A DNA stretch of 64,000 nt from Rhizophagus clarus (taxonomy: Eukaryota; Glomeromycota; Glomeromycetes; Glomerales; Glomeraceae), in the NCBI GenBank assembly GCA_015698045.1, contig BLAL01000229.1, forward strand, positions 1,524,001 to 1,588,000. The letters run 5' to 3'. Of this stretch, positions 10,495-22,840 are shown in pieces. How positions within the stretch are numbered: the stretch's first letter is position 1; every line of letters starts with the position of its first letter. The notes under the pieces are model-generated. The model made no database searches and was not told the origin of the DNA. It saw nothing but the letters and a program-made list of their open reading frames with translations. Both the position numbers and the translations under genes were made by a program.

Positions 10495-12589
10495 ATTTTA
10501 CAATTTATAACATCTGTTCAAAGAATAATCATGAAGGTGAGGGGGAAACAAAAAAAAAAAAAAAAAGAATATTGTGGAAAAAAATTTTTTTTTTTTTTTT
10601 TCCGCCTCTTATTATTTATATAGTTTTAGGCATTAAGTATAATGACCTTTCTTTTAACGAATAAAGACAAATTAGGGCTTTTCTTGCAGATTGTCATATG
10701 AGAATATGTAAAGTTATGCAATTAGGTGGTAAATTTTATGGGTTAACAGGATTTGTCCGCAGCAATTATAAATGCGTATAAACAGGAAAATTTCATTATA
10801 GTCTTAATTAGTTTCAAAAAAACCCAACAAAAGCTTTTTTTTTTGGGTTTTTTTTTGAATATTTGGCAATGGGTAACTTTCTGTATCACGCGATATGTAT
10901 GATCTTCAGTTGACAGACATATAATGGTTCGTGATACTTATTTTTTTCAGGCAAATATTATAAATAATTTTGAAAAGCACGACAGCCATGATCAATATAA
11001 AATAAAACGAGAAAAAAATCATTGAACGCGAAACCAAGTTTCACAGTTTTAACAGAAGACGGCTAATTATCATTTTCAATTCGTTTAAAACTTGCTGATT
11101 GAGTTCATAGCGTTTCTCGCAGTACTAAACTTGTTCTAATATTAATCGTGAATTACATTTGCCAACCGATCCCAAACCGCATTAACATCGGGTCAAGCAT
11201 TATATCTACTTTAACCTAAATTTATGATCTACTGTACCTGTGAATTTTAACGGTTAATAATTTCTATGAAAGACTGATCGCTCGTCCATCGCTATATCCT
11301 TTATGGTTATATAGCTTACTACAAATAGCTACAAATGAATATTATTTTCACTCTAACTTACGCCATATAAAAATTTGTCTACTTTGTAATTGAACTACTT
11401 TTTTAAAAATTGATACAAATAATTAACTGAAAATATATCTGATTATTCATCATAAATAACGTTATTTTTTGTCTAAAGTTAAATAATAATACCATCGCAA
11501 AAACATACAATAATTTTCTATAAACCCTTATTTATTGATTACTGGCAATCAATTTTCCATAAATCTAGATCGCCATTCTAATCCAGATTTTCCGATTTTT
11601 AATCGTGTGGGGTTAGAATAGAATAGATAGAGAACCAATAATTATTCAAGGGAAATAATATCGGATCTTATTCCTAGAATGGTTAATTCCTATCATTTAT
11701 GATAAGACAATCTATTTATCATGATAATCACGACAATAAATAATTTTACAATCAAATAAAATTGTTAAAGAATTTTGTAAAAATATATATAATATATATA
11801 TTTTTTTAACTTTTATTAATATTCAATTTATTCAATTGATGAAAAAACTGATCATATTATAAATGTCCTTTAGTGATTAAAAAAAAATCTATAAATTAAT
11901 AAAGATAAATTTAAATATATTATAAAATAAGCAATAAGCTTGGTAAAATTTCTCATATTGAAAGATTATTTAAATTATTTTCAAATACTAGCTTTAAAAA
12001 TCTATAAAGTAATATAATCTTTTATTTATCAAATTTTTAGATATAATTTTGCTACCATTAGATGCATTTTAATAAGAAAAATCTAATAAATTAAATTTTA
12101 TTTTTTTATAATCACAGGATCTTAAGATATCTTAAAAATGCTAAAATTTTTAAATTTAATTTTAATTCTTACAGTTTAAGGGATAATATAATAAATTGTA
12201 AAAGGTTTATTAAATAAATAATGATTAGCCAAATTTAAACTAAAAAAAATGCAATTTCTTATATATAAAAATTTTAATAAAAAATAATCATTTAATTACA
12301 GAAAAATTTTAAATTATATGCAAATTAAAATTTTACTTTATTCAATTTTATCATATAATAATAGTATATTAGTAAACTTTACTAGGATTTTAAATATTAC
12401 TAAGATAAATCAGATTTTATATAACTAAAATTTTAAAATAAAATATTTTAGTCAATATTATATTTAAAAAAAATGATTTATATATTAAAATATTTATTAA
12501 AAATCATCAAATTTTAATTATTAGTTCTTAAAATAACAAATTTTAAAATTAAAATTTATATATAATTTTATATAGAGTGAATTTATTTA
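10495..12589. other. Intergenic, no gene seen
   Basis: AT-rich spacer. A short hairpin-like AAAAAACCCAAC / TTGGGTTTTTT pair lies near 10818-10853. Nothing else is supportable. Confidence 0.45.
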
Positions 12590-12755
12590 ACGCATCTGCG
12601 TTGCAACGCATCCTTCCTTTTTTGTAAATTGTTTATGTTGATCAACCAGCTTATACACCGCACCCCCCTTAAAATGACAATGATAAACATAAAAAATTTC
12701 TTAAAATGGCAATGATAAACATAAAATTTGCAACGCGTGGGGCGGTAAATAAATT
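12590..12755. mobile_element. Small inverted-repeat element (166 bp MITE)
   Basis: The left end AATTTATTTAACGC...GCGTTGCAA is matched by the reverse complement of the right end AATTTATTTACCGC...GCGTTGCAA over about 28 bases with five or six mismatches. Inside, a roughly 30 bp unit with CAATGATAAACATAAA occurs twice in tandem (about 12670-12730). It has no ORF. Target-site duplication is not clear because the flanks are simple A/T. Confidence 0.55.
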
Positions 12756-13079
12756 ATTTCTTTTATATATTATTTAAAATTAATTATCTTTTAAATGATA
12801 ATACAGGTAAATTTGATTGCAATTTTTTTAAAAAAATTATACTTAAACATAAAATTTATTAATATAATTCTGATTATTTTACTATTTTGCAACTAACTAT
12901 ATTGATCTATATTTTTATTATTAATAGTATAATTAGATATAATGTGATTGTTACTACTAAAATTAAATAAAAATTAACTTTATAAAAATAATATCTATAT
13001 TAATTTAATTTTTTTTCACAATATTTTTTTTTTATTATTCTCTTATTATGTAATAAATTTTAATTGACTATTTTTATTT
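12756..13079. other. AT-rich spacer, nothing seen
   Basis: Low-complexity A/T sequence without ORF or repeat ends. Confidence 0.45.
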
Positions 13080-13910
13080 AAGAAATAATATTTTATGCAG
13101 TATTACAATAGATTACAATATATCTTCTATTACAAAAAAAAATTTTTTTTTTTTATTAAATATTTTTAATAAAATATTTTTTCTTTTCTTTTTATTATTA
13201 TATGAACTTAAAGTAAATAAAAAAAAAAAGAAAAAAAAACTTCTTTTTATTTTTTAATAAACCATTTTTTTTTTTTTTTTTTATAAAAATAAAAAATATG
13301 AAATATTACTGTATATACAGTATAAATCTAAAGTAAATGACAAAAAGTTAAAGAGAAAAATGTTTTTATCTAAACATTTCTAATTGAATATAAAATAAAT
13401 AATAAAGAAAAATATTTATTTTTGAAGTAAAATTATTTCTAATAAAATATTTATTTTTTTTTTTTACAGATTTAGATATAAGAAAAAATTTTTGATTAAA
13501 TTTTTTTTTCTTTCTTATAAAATAATTAAATAAGAAGAAATTATTTTATTTAAGAAATACCAGTTTTAATAAATATTTTTTTTCTTTATTTTATAGAAAT
13601 ACTGATTTTCTTAGATATAAATATAAGATAAATAGAAAGAAAAAAGTTATTTTTAATTTAAAAGAAATATTTTTAGTAAAATTTTTTTTTTTTGATTAAA
13701 AAATATTTTTTTAATAAAACATTTTTTATAGAAATACCAGTTTTTTCAAATATGATTATAAGGCAAATTAAAAAAAAGATTTGTTTTAATTAATAGAAAA
13801 TATTTTTAATAACTGAAATATTTTACTTTCTTGTTATATTCTTATTATAAAATTACTTATTTTCTTAAATGTAAAGGTAAATAAAAAGAAAAGAATCTTT
13901 TTTCTAATTA
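13080..13910. repeat. Degenerate tandem array, unit about 110-150 bp
   Basis: A pattern of AGAAATACCAGTTTT, then AGATATAAATATAAG-like, then AAATAAAAAGAAAA, then AATATTTTTAATAAAATATTTTT recurs several times (clear starts near 13553, 13603, 13730 and 13840). Copies are strongly diverged and of unequal length. No coding potential. Confidence 0.5.
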
Positions 13911-14457
13911 AATAGTAATTTATTATGTTACATACTTTTTTTATTAGTCTTTTTAGACATATTATATTGAAATATAATATTTTCTTTACTGATAAATTTA
14001 CTAATTTTACAATAATTTTTCATTTATTTAATATTTTATTTTGCAATGATACTTCTAGATTTGTTAATTATTATTGTTTAGTATTTTACTTTTATAATAA
14101 TAATTTATTATTTATAAATTATAATATTTATAAATCTTTTATAATTTTATAATTATATTAGTAAAAAATATCAATATTTTAAAACTTTACAAAAATATAA
14201 ACATGTAAGTTTATATTATATAAGGCATATAAATTTATATTATAAGAGAATGTATAAATATTTAAATTTAATAATTTATTTAACCAATCAAAATTAATTA
14301 AATTATATGATTAAGAAAATATATTTATATGTGAAAGTATATAAAATTTAAACCTTTTTTTTATTTTTATTATAAAATTTTACATTTTAATAAACAAAAT
14401 AAAAATAATAAAAATATTTTAATTATTATATAATTTTTTAAAGAAAATTTCTAAGTT
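13911..14457. other. AT-rich spacer, nothing seen
   Basis: Simple A/T sequence; the open frame at 13925-14152 is a by-product of composition. Confidence 0.45.
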
Positions 14458-15762
14458 TACACAGGGTATTCAAACACAGTACTACATGATTAAACTTACT
14501 GATTGGTTAATTAGTCTTACAATTACGTCAAATTGGTCAATTAGTTATTTGTTTACATGTTCTTTTTCTTTTCAGGTGATTCTTCACGAAGCCTGCAAAG
14601 GTATTGTATATTTTTTATTTTTTTTTTATTTGTTTTCAATTTTTCTTTTTCTTTCTAATCTCCTTCTCTTTTTTTTAGGTCTTTTATCATTAGGTTATTT
14701 CAGTTTTACATAAAGATATGCCATTTCTATCCTTTTTTTCTTTTTTTTTGTTTTGTTTTTAATTTCTTTTTTTTTCTTTTAGGTCTTTAGACTTTTTTAG
14801 TTTCATGAACAAAGGTACAGTATATTTACTTTTTATTCTTATTTCCTTTGTTGTTTTTTATGTTTCATTTTTACTAACTGAGCTATTTTATTCTTTTCTT
14901 TATGGGTTGGCTTTTCTTTTTCATTTCCTTTCTATTTTGTTTTTCACTTTGTTTCTACTTCGTATTTTTGCTTTTCATATCATCTTTATTTTTTATTTTT
15001 CTATTTTGTTTTTGTATTCTTCTATTTCCATTTTGTTTTTGTATTCTCCTTTCTATTTCATTTTTGTTTACTTTCTTTTTATTTTGTTTCCTTTTCATTT
15101 TCATTTCTTTCATTTCATTTTATATTCCTCTTTCCATTTTGTTTTTGTATTTCCCCTTTTCATTTTATTTTCGTATTCATCTTTCCATTTCGTTTTCATT
15201 TTCCTACCTTTTCATTTCATTTCCTTTTCATTTAACATTTTCATTTCATGTTTCTTCTTATTATTTCTTTTATTTTCATTTCATTTTCTTTTCACATTTA
15301 ACCTTCTTATTTTTATTTTGTTTCTTCCCATTTAACTTTTCCATATTCTTTAACTCTTTCCATTTCTATTTCCTTTTTTTCTGATTTATTTTCTTCTTGT
15401 CTAACCAATTTCTTTTCATTTTCCTTCTTTTACCCTTTTTCCTTATTATTCTTATTCTCTTTCATTTTTATTTTGATTTTCCTTATATTTTTTGTTATTT
15501 ATATAATCTTTTCTCAAATCCTTTTATCCATCATTATTTTTTTTATTTATACATACTTTTTCAACCTTTTCAACTTCCTTTTCATTCTTCTTGATTTCTT
15601 CTTTATCTAATTAATTTAATATTGTAACTTGTAAGTTTAACCTTACATTATAAATAAAGATGAAAGATTTTTAAAATTCTTTAAAACTGATCAATAATAT
15701 TTTGCAAAAAAAATAAATTTAATACAATCAACCACGTGATCTGTGTTTGAACATACTGTGTA
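14458..15762. mobile_element. 1.3 kb inverted-repeat element with TA ends and a pyrimidine-rich core
   Basis: The left end TACACAGGGTATTCAAACACAG and the reverse complement of the right end, TACACAGTATGTTCAAACACAG, match at 19 of 22 positions; similarity also extends a little outside to AAAATTTCT. Both ends start with TA, as in Tc1/mariner-type elements. The interior from about 14720 to 15600 is almost purely T and C on the plus strand (runs of TTTTC and CATTTT), which produces long phenylalanine-rich open frames that are not genes. A shorter direct repeat with AGGTCTTT and AAAGGTA lies at 14590-14830. No transposase was found. Confidence 0.6.
14720..15600 (+). repeat. Long polypyrimidine tract (about 880 bases)
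   Basis: The plus strand is nearly all T and C with occasional A and G, arranged as irregular TTTTC, CATTTT and TTCTTTT units. The strand asymmetry is extreme compared with every other stretch in the window. Overlapping open frames here in two phases encode only F, L, S, I and Y and are artefacts of composition. Confidence 0.8.
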
Positions 15763-15790
15763 CAAATAGAAATTTTCTTTTTTAAATATA

Positions 15791-17839
15791 TTCTATTTAT
15801 AATTTTTTTTTTTTTTAGTCAAAAGAAGTGCTTTTATTTCATGAAAAAAGATAGAAAAGTATACAAAAGATCAGGAAAATCAAGCCTACCCGTTCCTCAC
15901 ACTAGGGTCACAAATATATCTCATGACTACTATATCTCTAGCCTATTCTCTTTAATGTAATAGGAAGTCTAGTTATAGAATTGTTCAAGGTATAAAAGAA
16001 AACAAAAAAAAAGAAAGATTCTACGATCTAATAAAACAAAACAACATCACATAAAGCGAATACTAAGTATGACAAGAAGTTAGTGTGAGAATTTCTATCT
16101 ATCCTTCCCAACTAAACTAAACATAATGTTCTAATAATGCCTTCAGTCCAGCGATTAAGTGTTTTACATCCAGTTTCTTAGACTGGTTGTTTCTTAATTG
16201 ATCGATCTTCTTGATAAAACGTCCAGATTTAGGAGTTTTATTTTGATCGTTCTTGCGGTTGTTAGTATTAAAATCTGAAAAAGAAAAATTAGATCTCTGA
16301 TGTGTCTTTGAGGACTTGTCTGCATTACCAAATCAAGCAGATTTTTGTAGATTCTTGAAGTTGGGAGTGGAATAACGACACCAAGAGATTTTAACGTCAT
16401 TCCAAAGTTGAGGGTTATTAATGCGAGTAAAAACGTAATCCCAAATGTTAAAGTAACCTATTAACTTTTGAGATCTATCAACTTCTTTAACTATTTTGAA
16501 AGATTTTATGCTGTTATCCAACAAAAATTGGTGAGGGCGTCCATTTAGGGTATCTGTCATATCGTCTGAAATATTGTATATGACAGCTTAGAACTTCTTA
16601 CGTTATTCAGTTCCTTTCAGAGAGGTTCCAGAAAGCAGGAAATCATCTAACAGGAATTCCTTTCAAGATGACAGTTCAGTCCCCTCCATTGTAGCATTTC
16701 AAGCACTCGTGGTCAGGAATCAGTCTAATCCTCACAGATAAGTACTTCTTGTGCACCCTTGTGCTAACTGATATAACCTTACTTCATCGTCCTAAATTGG
16801 CCAATAGAATATAGTTATCCCATTTGACCAGAATATCATAAACAACAAGATCTAATAATTGTGCTTGTTCTTGATCTTGAGAAATATATCTGATGATGAT
16901 AACATTTCCATTCTTAAGGGTATTGTCTATCTCTTTCTATTTTAACTTCTTTCTATTATCTATAGGCGTTGATTGTGATTTAGAATCTTGCTTCAACTGC
17001 TGCTTATAGGGTGTGAAAGAAGAAGAAAGTAAACTTTAATTAAAAGTAACTGTCCTTGAACTAGAAGGTTTAGAGGGTATATACTCAGGAGATTCTGTGC
17101 TAAAAGTGGGCACTACTTGTTCATCTAGTCCAGAAGGAGATTGTAATTGCAATTTTTGTTTCTCCTTACAGGCCTTCTTTTTAGCACTCCTTTTTTGAGA
17201 TTTGGTTAAGGGCATGACAGGTATGGGTGTAGTGATATATGAAAGTATGGCAAGTAATTCGTCATCTAATGATCCTATCGAATTTGCATCAAAAATATCA
17301 AAATTCATCGACGCGTCTGATTGGTGCATAGGATCCCTTAGATTTTCCATATTGGAAGATTGTTTGCTTGCGTACTCTAACACTTGGTGAATTTCAGAAT
17401 CCATGATAAAAATTTCCTGGTTTTCATCATCCAAGAAAAAGAGATTGAGAAAAGTAGCTAAAAATTGTACTATGATAGGAAAACAGAGGTCTTTGCTAAT
17501 ATTTCAGGACAACTTTTCCATAGGAACTGCTTGGTCCTTATAAGTGTGAAGAAACTCGTCTATAGCTGAAGGGTCTGTAGTTAATATTGAGCTAAAGAGA
17601 GACTCTGGATTTCTTTTGATGAGTCCTGAATTAAAATCTACTATAACATCGTGAAAACGATCAGAAGGTATATTCTTTAAAGCAGAAGTAGGGGTAACTT
17701 GGGTCGTAGAAGACGTTGATGCTATTTTCAAAGCTGGTTTGATTAGCAAAAATCCTTTCTTCATAATAAAAATAAAATTTTTTTTCCGTGAAAAATTGGT
17801 TCACAGATCTGCAGGAAAGAGTTCCCTTCTATTTATAAT
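15791..17839 (-). mobile_element. Retroposed LINE ORF1-only copy with poly(A) tail and 13 bp target-site duplication
   Basis: The insert 15804-17826 is bounded by exact copies of TTCTATTTATAAT at 15791-15803 and 17827-17839. On the minus strand it starts near 17826, contains an ORF1-like reading frame and ends in a poly(A) tail, seen as the T run at 15804-15817. Length is about 2.0 kb and there is no ORF2 (endonuclease/reverse transcriptase). It therefore looks like a complete retrocopy of an ORF1-only RNA mobilised by LINE machinery, or of a non-autonomous LINE derivative. The coding part is decayed. Confidence 0.7.
16125..17764 (-). pseudogene. LINE ORF1-like protein, decayed
   Basis: Starts at an ATG (MKKGFLLIKPALKIA). 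Segments in order are: a serine/threonine-rich N-terminus to about 17504, an acidic stretch, a basic stretch (KSQKRSAKKKACKEKQK, about 17200), a nucleic-acid-binding-like region, then FPAFWNLSERN near 16640, KIVKEVDRSQKLIGYF near 16480, and a basic, Q/N/K-rich tail ending LIAGLKALLEHYV near 16125. The order and the tail match ORF1 proteins of Rhizophagus LINEs as I know them; an RRM-like fold in the middle is inference. Stops interrupt it near 17504, 17038, 16940, 16780, 16690 and 16600, with a frame change near 16330. Confidence 0.6.
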
Positions 17840-18879
17840 AAAAATTGAATAATACAATTTATAATATATAGTAATTTTATTATTTTATAGTTAAGATATA
17901 ATTTATGAAAAATTGCCAATAAATTACTATATAAATTTAAGAAAAAAATTAAAATTAATTAAATCTATTATTTCATAATTTAATAATTAGATTTTAATAA
18001 ACTTTTTATTTATTTTATAGCTCTTAATATTCTTTTTAAAATAAAAAAAAGTATTTGAATTGAATTAATATATTTTAAAATAATTGCAAAAAAGATTTAT
18101 ATATCTTAAGAATTAAGATAATTACAAAAAATAATTTTTTTAGGATATAAATGGATTTAAAATTTTATATTTCAAAATAATTATTTTTGTAACTATTTTA
18201 AAATAAACTAGTTCAATTTCAAATATTTTTTTTTTTATTTTGAAAAAAATATCAAAAGCTATAAAATAAAAAAAAAGTTTACTAAAATCTAATTATTAAA
18301 TCATAAGATAATGTTTTTAATTAATCCTTTTAGTTTAAATGGTAATTTAGTACTGATTTCTTATAAATTACATTTTAAATTTTATTAATTTTTATTAATT
18401 TGCATTTATTATAGAATTTACTTTTATAATTTTATAGTAAATTATTAATCTGAAGTATAATAAAGAACTATATATTTCTATATAAAAGTTATATAAAATA
18501 TTCATCTGTCTGCTTGCTCAAAAATTAAGTTGATATATAATTAGTTCATTTAGTTACACTCATACTCTAGACTAACAATAATTCTGAAATCATTTTTACA
18601 TAATTTTAAAAAATATAATAATGTAATTTTTTTTTATTTTAAAAATTTTTTTCTATTATATTAAACAATATAGTAATACAATTAACTTTTAATATAACAA
18701 AACTTTAAATTTTATATCTTAACTTTACTATAAAGTTACAATGAAAAATTTAAGTAATTTGATTGAATACTTCAATATAATAAGGGATTTTGATTGTTAA
18801 ATATTATGTATTAACAAAAATCTGGTATATCAAGAGTTTATTATATCAAATATTAATTATATATTAAATTTAATACTAA
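17840..18879. other. AT-rich spacer, no gene seen
   Basis: Simple A/T sequence. Near 18772-18798 one unmatched end-like sequence (AAGGGATTTTGATTGTTA) resembles the right end of the pogo-like elements, but I could not find its partner. Confidence 0.45.
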
Positions 18880-19486
18880 TATAATCAACTTTTTATAAGT
18901 GTACTTCTTTGGAACTAATACAAATATACATTTAAAGAATATGTATATTTGTAAATTTAGCATATAAGTTATTTGTATATTAATAATAATATTAAAAAGA
19001 TTAAGTTAAATATTATATTAAAATATAAAATTAATAGTTATTTATAATGATCTGTTGATTTATGGATCACACTTAACTGAGCTGAAAGGGTTATATAACT
19101 TTGTATGTAATATTTTTAGTTAAATATTTTACAATAAATACTGTATAACATGATCCTTGAATTAAAAAAAAAAATAATAATAATGATCTGTTGTATTTAT
19201 ACAATTGATAACAAAGAATTTCATCATTATTTATTATAATCAACAAGTTATTCTAGAAAAAAAATAAAAAATAAAAAAATAAACCTGCTTAAGTCATACA
19301 AAAATCATGTACATATTTGTAAAAAATTGTTTTATATAATTAGAATAAGAAAATCATTGTATATATAATATATAAAGGGTGTGCATTTAGCACTAAAATT
19401 TCAGTTTGGAATCAAATGAAAAGGTGCATTTAAAGAAGATGTACATTTATAGAGTGTGTATTTATAAAGTATGGGACTTGACTGTA
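18880..19486. mobile_element. Possible pogo-like inverted-repeat element, 607 bp
   Basis: The right end reads, in reverse complement, TACAGTCAAGTCCCATAC, a typical pogo/Tc1-mariner style terminus with TA. The left end TATAATCAACTTTTTATAAG is a diverged match that continues with similar order (GTGTAC, then ACTTCTTT). The interior has a GATCTGTTG motif repeated at 19050 and 19186. No transposase. Confidence 0.4.
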
Positions 19487-21754
19487 TTTCTTTTTTTTTT
19501 AAAAAAAAAAAAAATTTACTAATGTATAAAAAATAAAAAATTATAAAGTTTAAACTTTAAATTATTTATAAATGTTTATAAAAAATTTGAATAATATTTT
19601 AATAAACTAATAAATTATAATTATATACTTCTAAAATAATATTTTAGTAAAAATATTTTTTATAAAAGATTAAAAGATAGATTATTTAATTCATTTTTAA
19701 TTATTATAATATATTTAATACATTAAAAAAATATATATTTATTTAATTGTAATAAAACCATCTCTTTATAATTAATATTAATGAAGCTATATCAATAAAT
19801 TTATAAAATATAATTCTAGCAAAATACATAATACTAATTTTATACTTTTGTTTTTGTTATAACAAACAACTTCAAAAAATGAGCCATGGAAATACAATAT
19901 GCACCATAGGAGAATGAACGTTCAATAATTATTAACACTTAGAGGAACAATAGTATATACCCTCGTATCTTTGAGTAATGCATACATTATACCAGATACG
20001 CACATGAATTTACTTCTTGTTAGTAATTTCTAACCAGCCCCATATAATGTAAAACGATTAAAATTATAGTCGTTAAAATCGCAATTGTGCAACGTGTATT
20101 ATTTATCTATTGCGGAATTAATAAATCAAATTATAAAAATGACATGCTAATTTTCACAGTATTTTTGCATTTCTTGAGTTTTTAAAATTGCTTATTAGAA
20201 GAACATCTCATTAGGTTTTTTTTTTTCATCTATAAAATTAAATAGAAAACTATCTCTAGTAATTTTCCAACCTGATCCATTCCAATCAAATGATTTCTTA
20301 GAACATGATATCAACGAGGATTGAAACCATGCCGAAATTAATCTCATAGCATAACTAAACGAATTAAAATGATTTCACGAGCCAACAAAAGTAGATATTA
20401 TTAAGTAACAACAATCTTTGGATACAGTAAGATTAAATTCAAGGATTTTACGAGATAAAAGAAAATTCCAAATGATGCACGAGGCAATAGTTCCAAATGA
20501 TGCGTATCTATTTAAATTCAAAAAGAATAGACACTAAAGAATAAGTGTCAATTTAATACGGTATGCTTTTGCGTCAAAAAAAGTGAAAGAAAAATATTGC
20601 TTATTTCAACTCGTGTTGCTTGTTTATTTGAAATGAGAAAGATTTAGTGTTTGGGGACGATTCCTTTTATTAGTTTGTTCATTGGTAAAAAATATGTTTA
20701 GTGTACGCTTTATCGCAAATAGACTGACCATAATGTGGGACCAAAAATTCAGAATCATTTCGTCACAATTCTCCGATCCTTAATTATATACTATTTATAT
20801 CTCTTTGAAACATCAAAAACTAAAAAAGTATATATATGTAATCTTAATTTAGTCATATATTACATTAATAAATCATTGTACAGTACCTATTAATTATCTC
20901 AAATCAAATTTATTTGATCGAAAAAAAAGGAAAATCAACAAGAGATCAAACGATATACAAATATCCTTGAAAGAACAGTGATTGTTCTTGCATATTACGT
21001 TCAAATTGTTCGTTGATATCAATGTGCATCTGTAATATTTAGGTACGGCCGTAAGAATACGGCCGTAAGAATAATAATTATGCATGACCGAAAAAAATAC
21101 CATATTTAGTGACAATTGTTAGCAGAAAAACAGAATTTTATAACACTATACCCTTGTCTAACGTTATTCTCAAATAATCGTAATTACCATAAACATGGGA
21201 CGATCCACTCCTTACATCATGTTGAACAAAATAATATAAATATTAATTATTGATCATTCTTCCTATTCGATCTTTCTATAATATACAGTTCAAAATATAC
21301 ATTCATCATTAATTTTTTTTTTGTGAAACGATATTTTAAACAAAGAAAAAAACACGGCAATTTTTTTTTTTTTTTCTTTAAACATATAAATATACTTTTA
21401 TTTATGCAAATAAAATACATATGCGGTACTCCCCAATCAGGATGTAGCCAAAATGATGTTTATTTCATAAAAAAAAAAGAAAAGGTCATTTAAAAAAAAA
21501 AAGTAATTGCATTTCATAATATTCATTTGAAAATGAATCGCAGATCTCAGCTATCCTATTTGCTGTTCAATAACAATTCAACCCGCAGTAACCATAACTC
21601 ACCCTAATTTAATCATAAAAATAAAAAAAAAAAATGTCCATAAATTCCATAAAAAAGACCCCTTAAAAAAAAAAAAGATATAATGTTGCACGTGATTAGC
21701 GCGCTTCACTTATAGTAAAATATCGTAAAATGTCGTCATAAATTCTTAATTTTC
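19487..21754. other. Intergenic; small tandem duplication at 21044-21071
   Basis: No gene recognised. TACGGCCGTAAGAA occurs twice in direct succession at 21044-21071, and the internal CGGCCG is notable in this AT-rich setting. The region from about 21300 to 21750 is the 3' flank of the arrestin-like gene and has several A/T runs. Confidence 0.45.
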
Positions 21755-22840
21755 TTAATATATATAACCATTTTCTCTACCTTTTAAAATTTTCTTTTCG
21801 CTAAGAGATCTTTGCAACCAAATATCCCTTTGTAGAACCAATTGACCTTCATTTTCAAACATAATTTTAATTTTTAAAGCGTGTCTAACATTAAAATATT
21901 TCATAATTCTAACCCCTTCAAAAGCTTGAAATCTCTTATTGGTACAATCGAAAGCCGGTATGTCCAATTTTAATTCAATTAAATATTGGTTATATGATTT
22001 GATAATATCAATATCATCTCCCAACAATGTATAATCCAAAATCTTTTGAGATTCATTAAAATAAACGATCTCCTTTTCTTTTACAGTCTCTTTAAATGTT
22101 TGATATTCTTTAATAACAACACAAATTTTTTCAATTTTCATGTTTAAATCAGGTAAATCTAAAGTAAGCGGAATAATTATAATACTATTCATATCAATAT
22201 ATTCAGAAGGTAATAAAGCTTCACTTTGAACCAAATCTAATTTTGAATTAGGTTTCACCTTATTTGATTCAGTACGATACATTAATAATCCACCTCCAAT
22301 AATTTGAGATTTTATTATAGAAGGAAGACTATAACGATCAATCTGACAAATTGTTGAAACGATCTTATTCTTTCCCTGTAATTTGAATATATTACATTTC
22401 CTGAATATAGTAATTTTAATTTTATATTTTATTATATCTTGAGATAATGGAGTATTATTGACTTGCGAAGATGAATAAGAAGGTGGAAGATCATCATCAA
22501 GGTTAAAATCGAAATTTAAATCAAGCGAAGTTATTGGGGTAAAATCCGATGAAGAAGAATTATATATACATTGTGTTTGAGAATAAAAAGTGTTCTTTCT
22601 ATTTTCTAAATCATCATGAAAAATGAAAGTAATCGCTTCTTGACCAATCAAAGTAGCTTGTATTTTTGAAATATGAATAGGTGACGATATAGGATAACGT
22701 AAATGAAATCCTCCAGATATTCTTGAAGGTCCTATACCAAGATATCCAATTTGAAATGATTTCATATTATATGGATATGAAAAAAAGCATTTACTGCTAC
22801 TTGTTCCCAATAACTGTACACTTGGTCTCATTGCTGCCAT
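21755..22840 (-). CDS. Alpha-arrestin-like adaptor protein with PPxY motif
   Basis: Single-exon ORF of 361 residues from an ATG (MAAMRPSVQLLG). The N-terminal half reads like an arrestin_N beta-sandwich: ISGGFHLRYPISSPI and KIQATLIGQEA at about residues 41-69. The C-terminal part (FNVRHALKIKIMFENEG, about residues 315-335) resembles the arrestin_C strand that carries the conserved RH(A/x)L pattern. A PPSY motif at residues 119-122 is a WW-domain ligand as used by fungal alpha-arrestins to recruit Rsp5/Nedd4-type ubiquitin ligases in membrane-protein endocytosis. Placement of PPxY between the two lobes, rather than in a C-terminal tail, is less usual. Family assignment is from pattern recognition without a search; the specific cargo cannot be inferred. 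The 5' flank is a long poly(T)/poly(A) stretch. Confidence 0.65.
   Translation of the reverse strand: MAAMRPSVQLLGTSSSKCFFSYPYNMKSFQIGYLGIGPSRISGGFHLRYPISSPIHISKIQATLIGQEAITFIFHDDLENRKNTFYSQTQCIYNSSSSDFTPITSLDLNFDFNLDDDLPPSYSSSQVNNTPLSQDIIKYKIKITIFRKCNIFKLQGKNKIVSTICQIDRYSLPSIIKSQIIGGGLLMYRTESNKVKPNSKLDLVQSEALLPSEYIDMNSIIIIPLTLDLPDLNMKIEKICVVIKEYQTFKETVKEKEIVYFNESQKILDYTLLGDDIDIIKSYNQYLIELKLDIPAFDCTNKRFQAFEGVRIMKYFNVRHALKIKIMFENEGQLVLQRDIWLQRSLSEKKILKGRENGYIY

Noticed and set aside
13925-14152. 75-codon open frame in AT-rich sequence
   Set aside because: Composition is only F, I, L, N and Y with no splice or start context; expected by chance at this base composition.
14805-15384. Two overlapping long open frames rich in phenylalanine
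   Set aside because: They are products of the T/C-only strand; both phases are open at once, and the peptides contain almost only F, L, S, I and Y.
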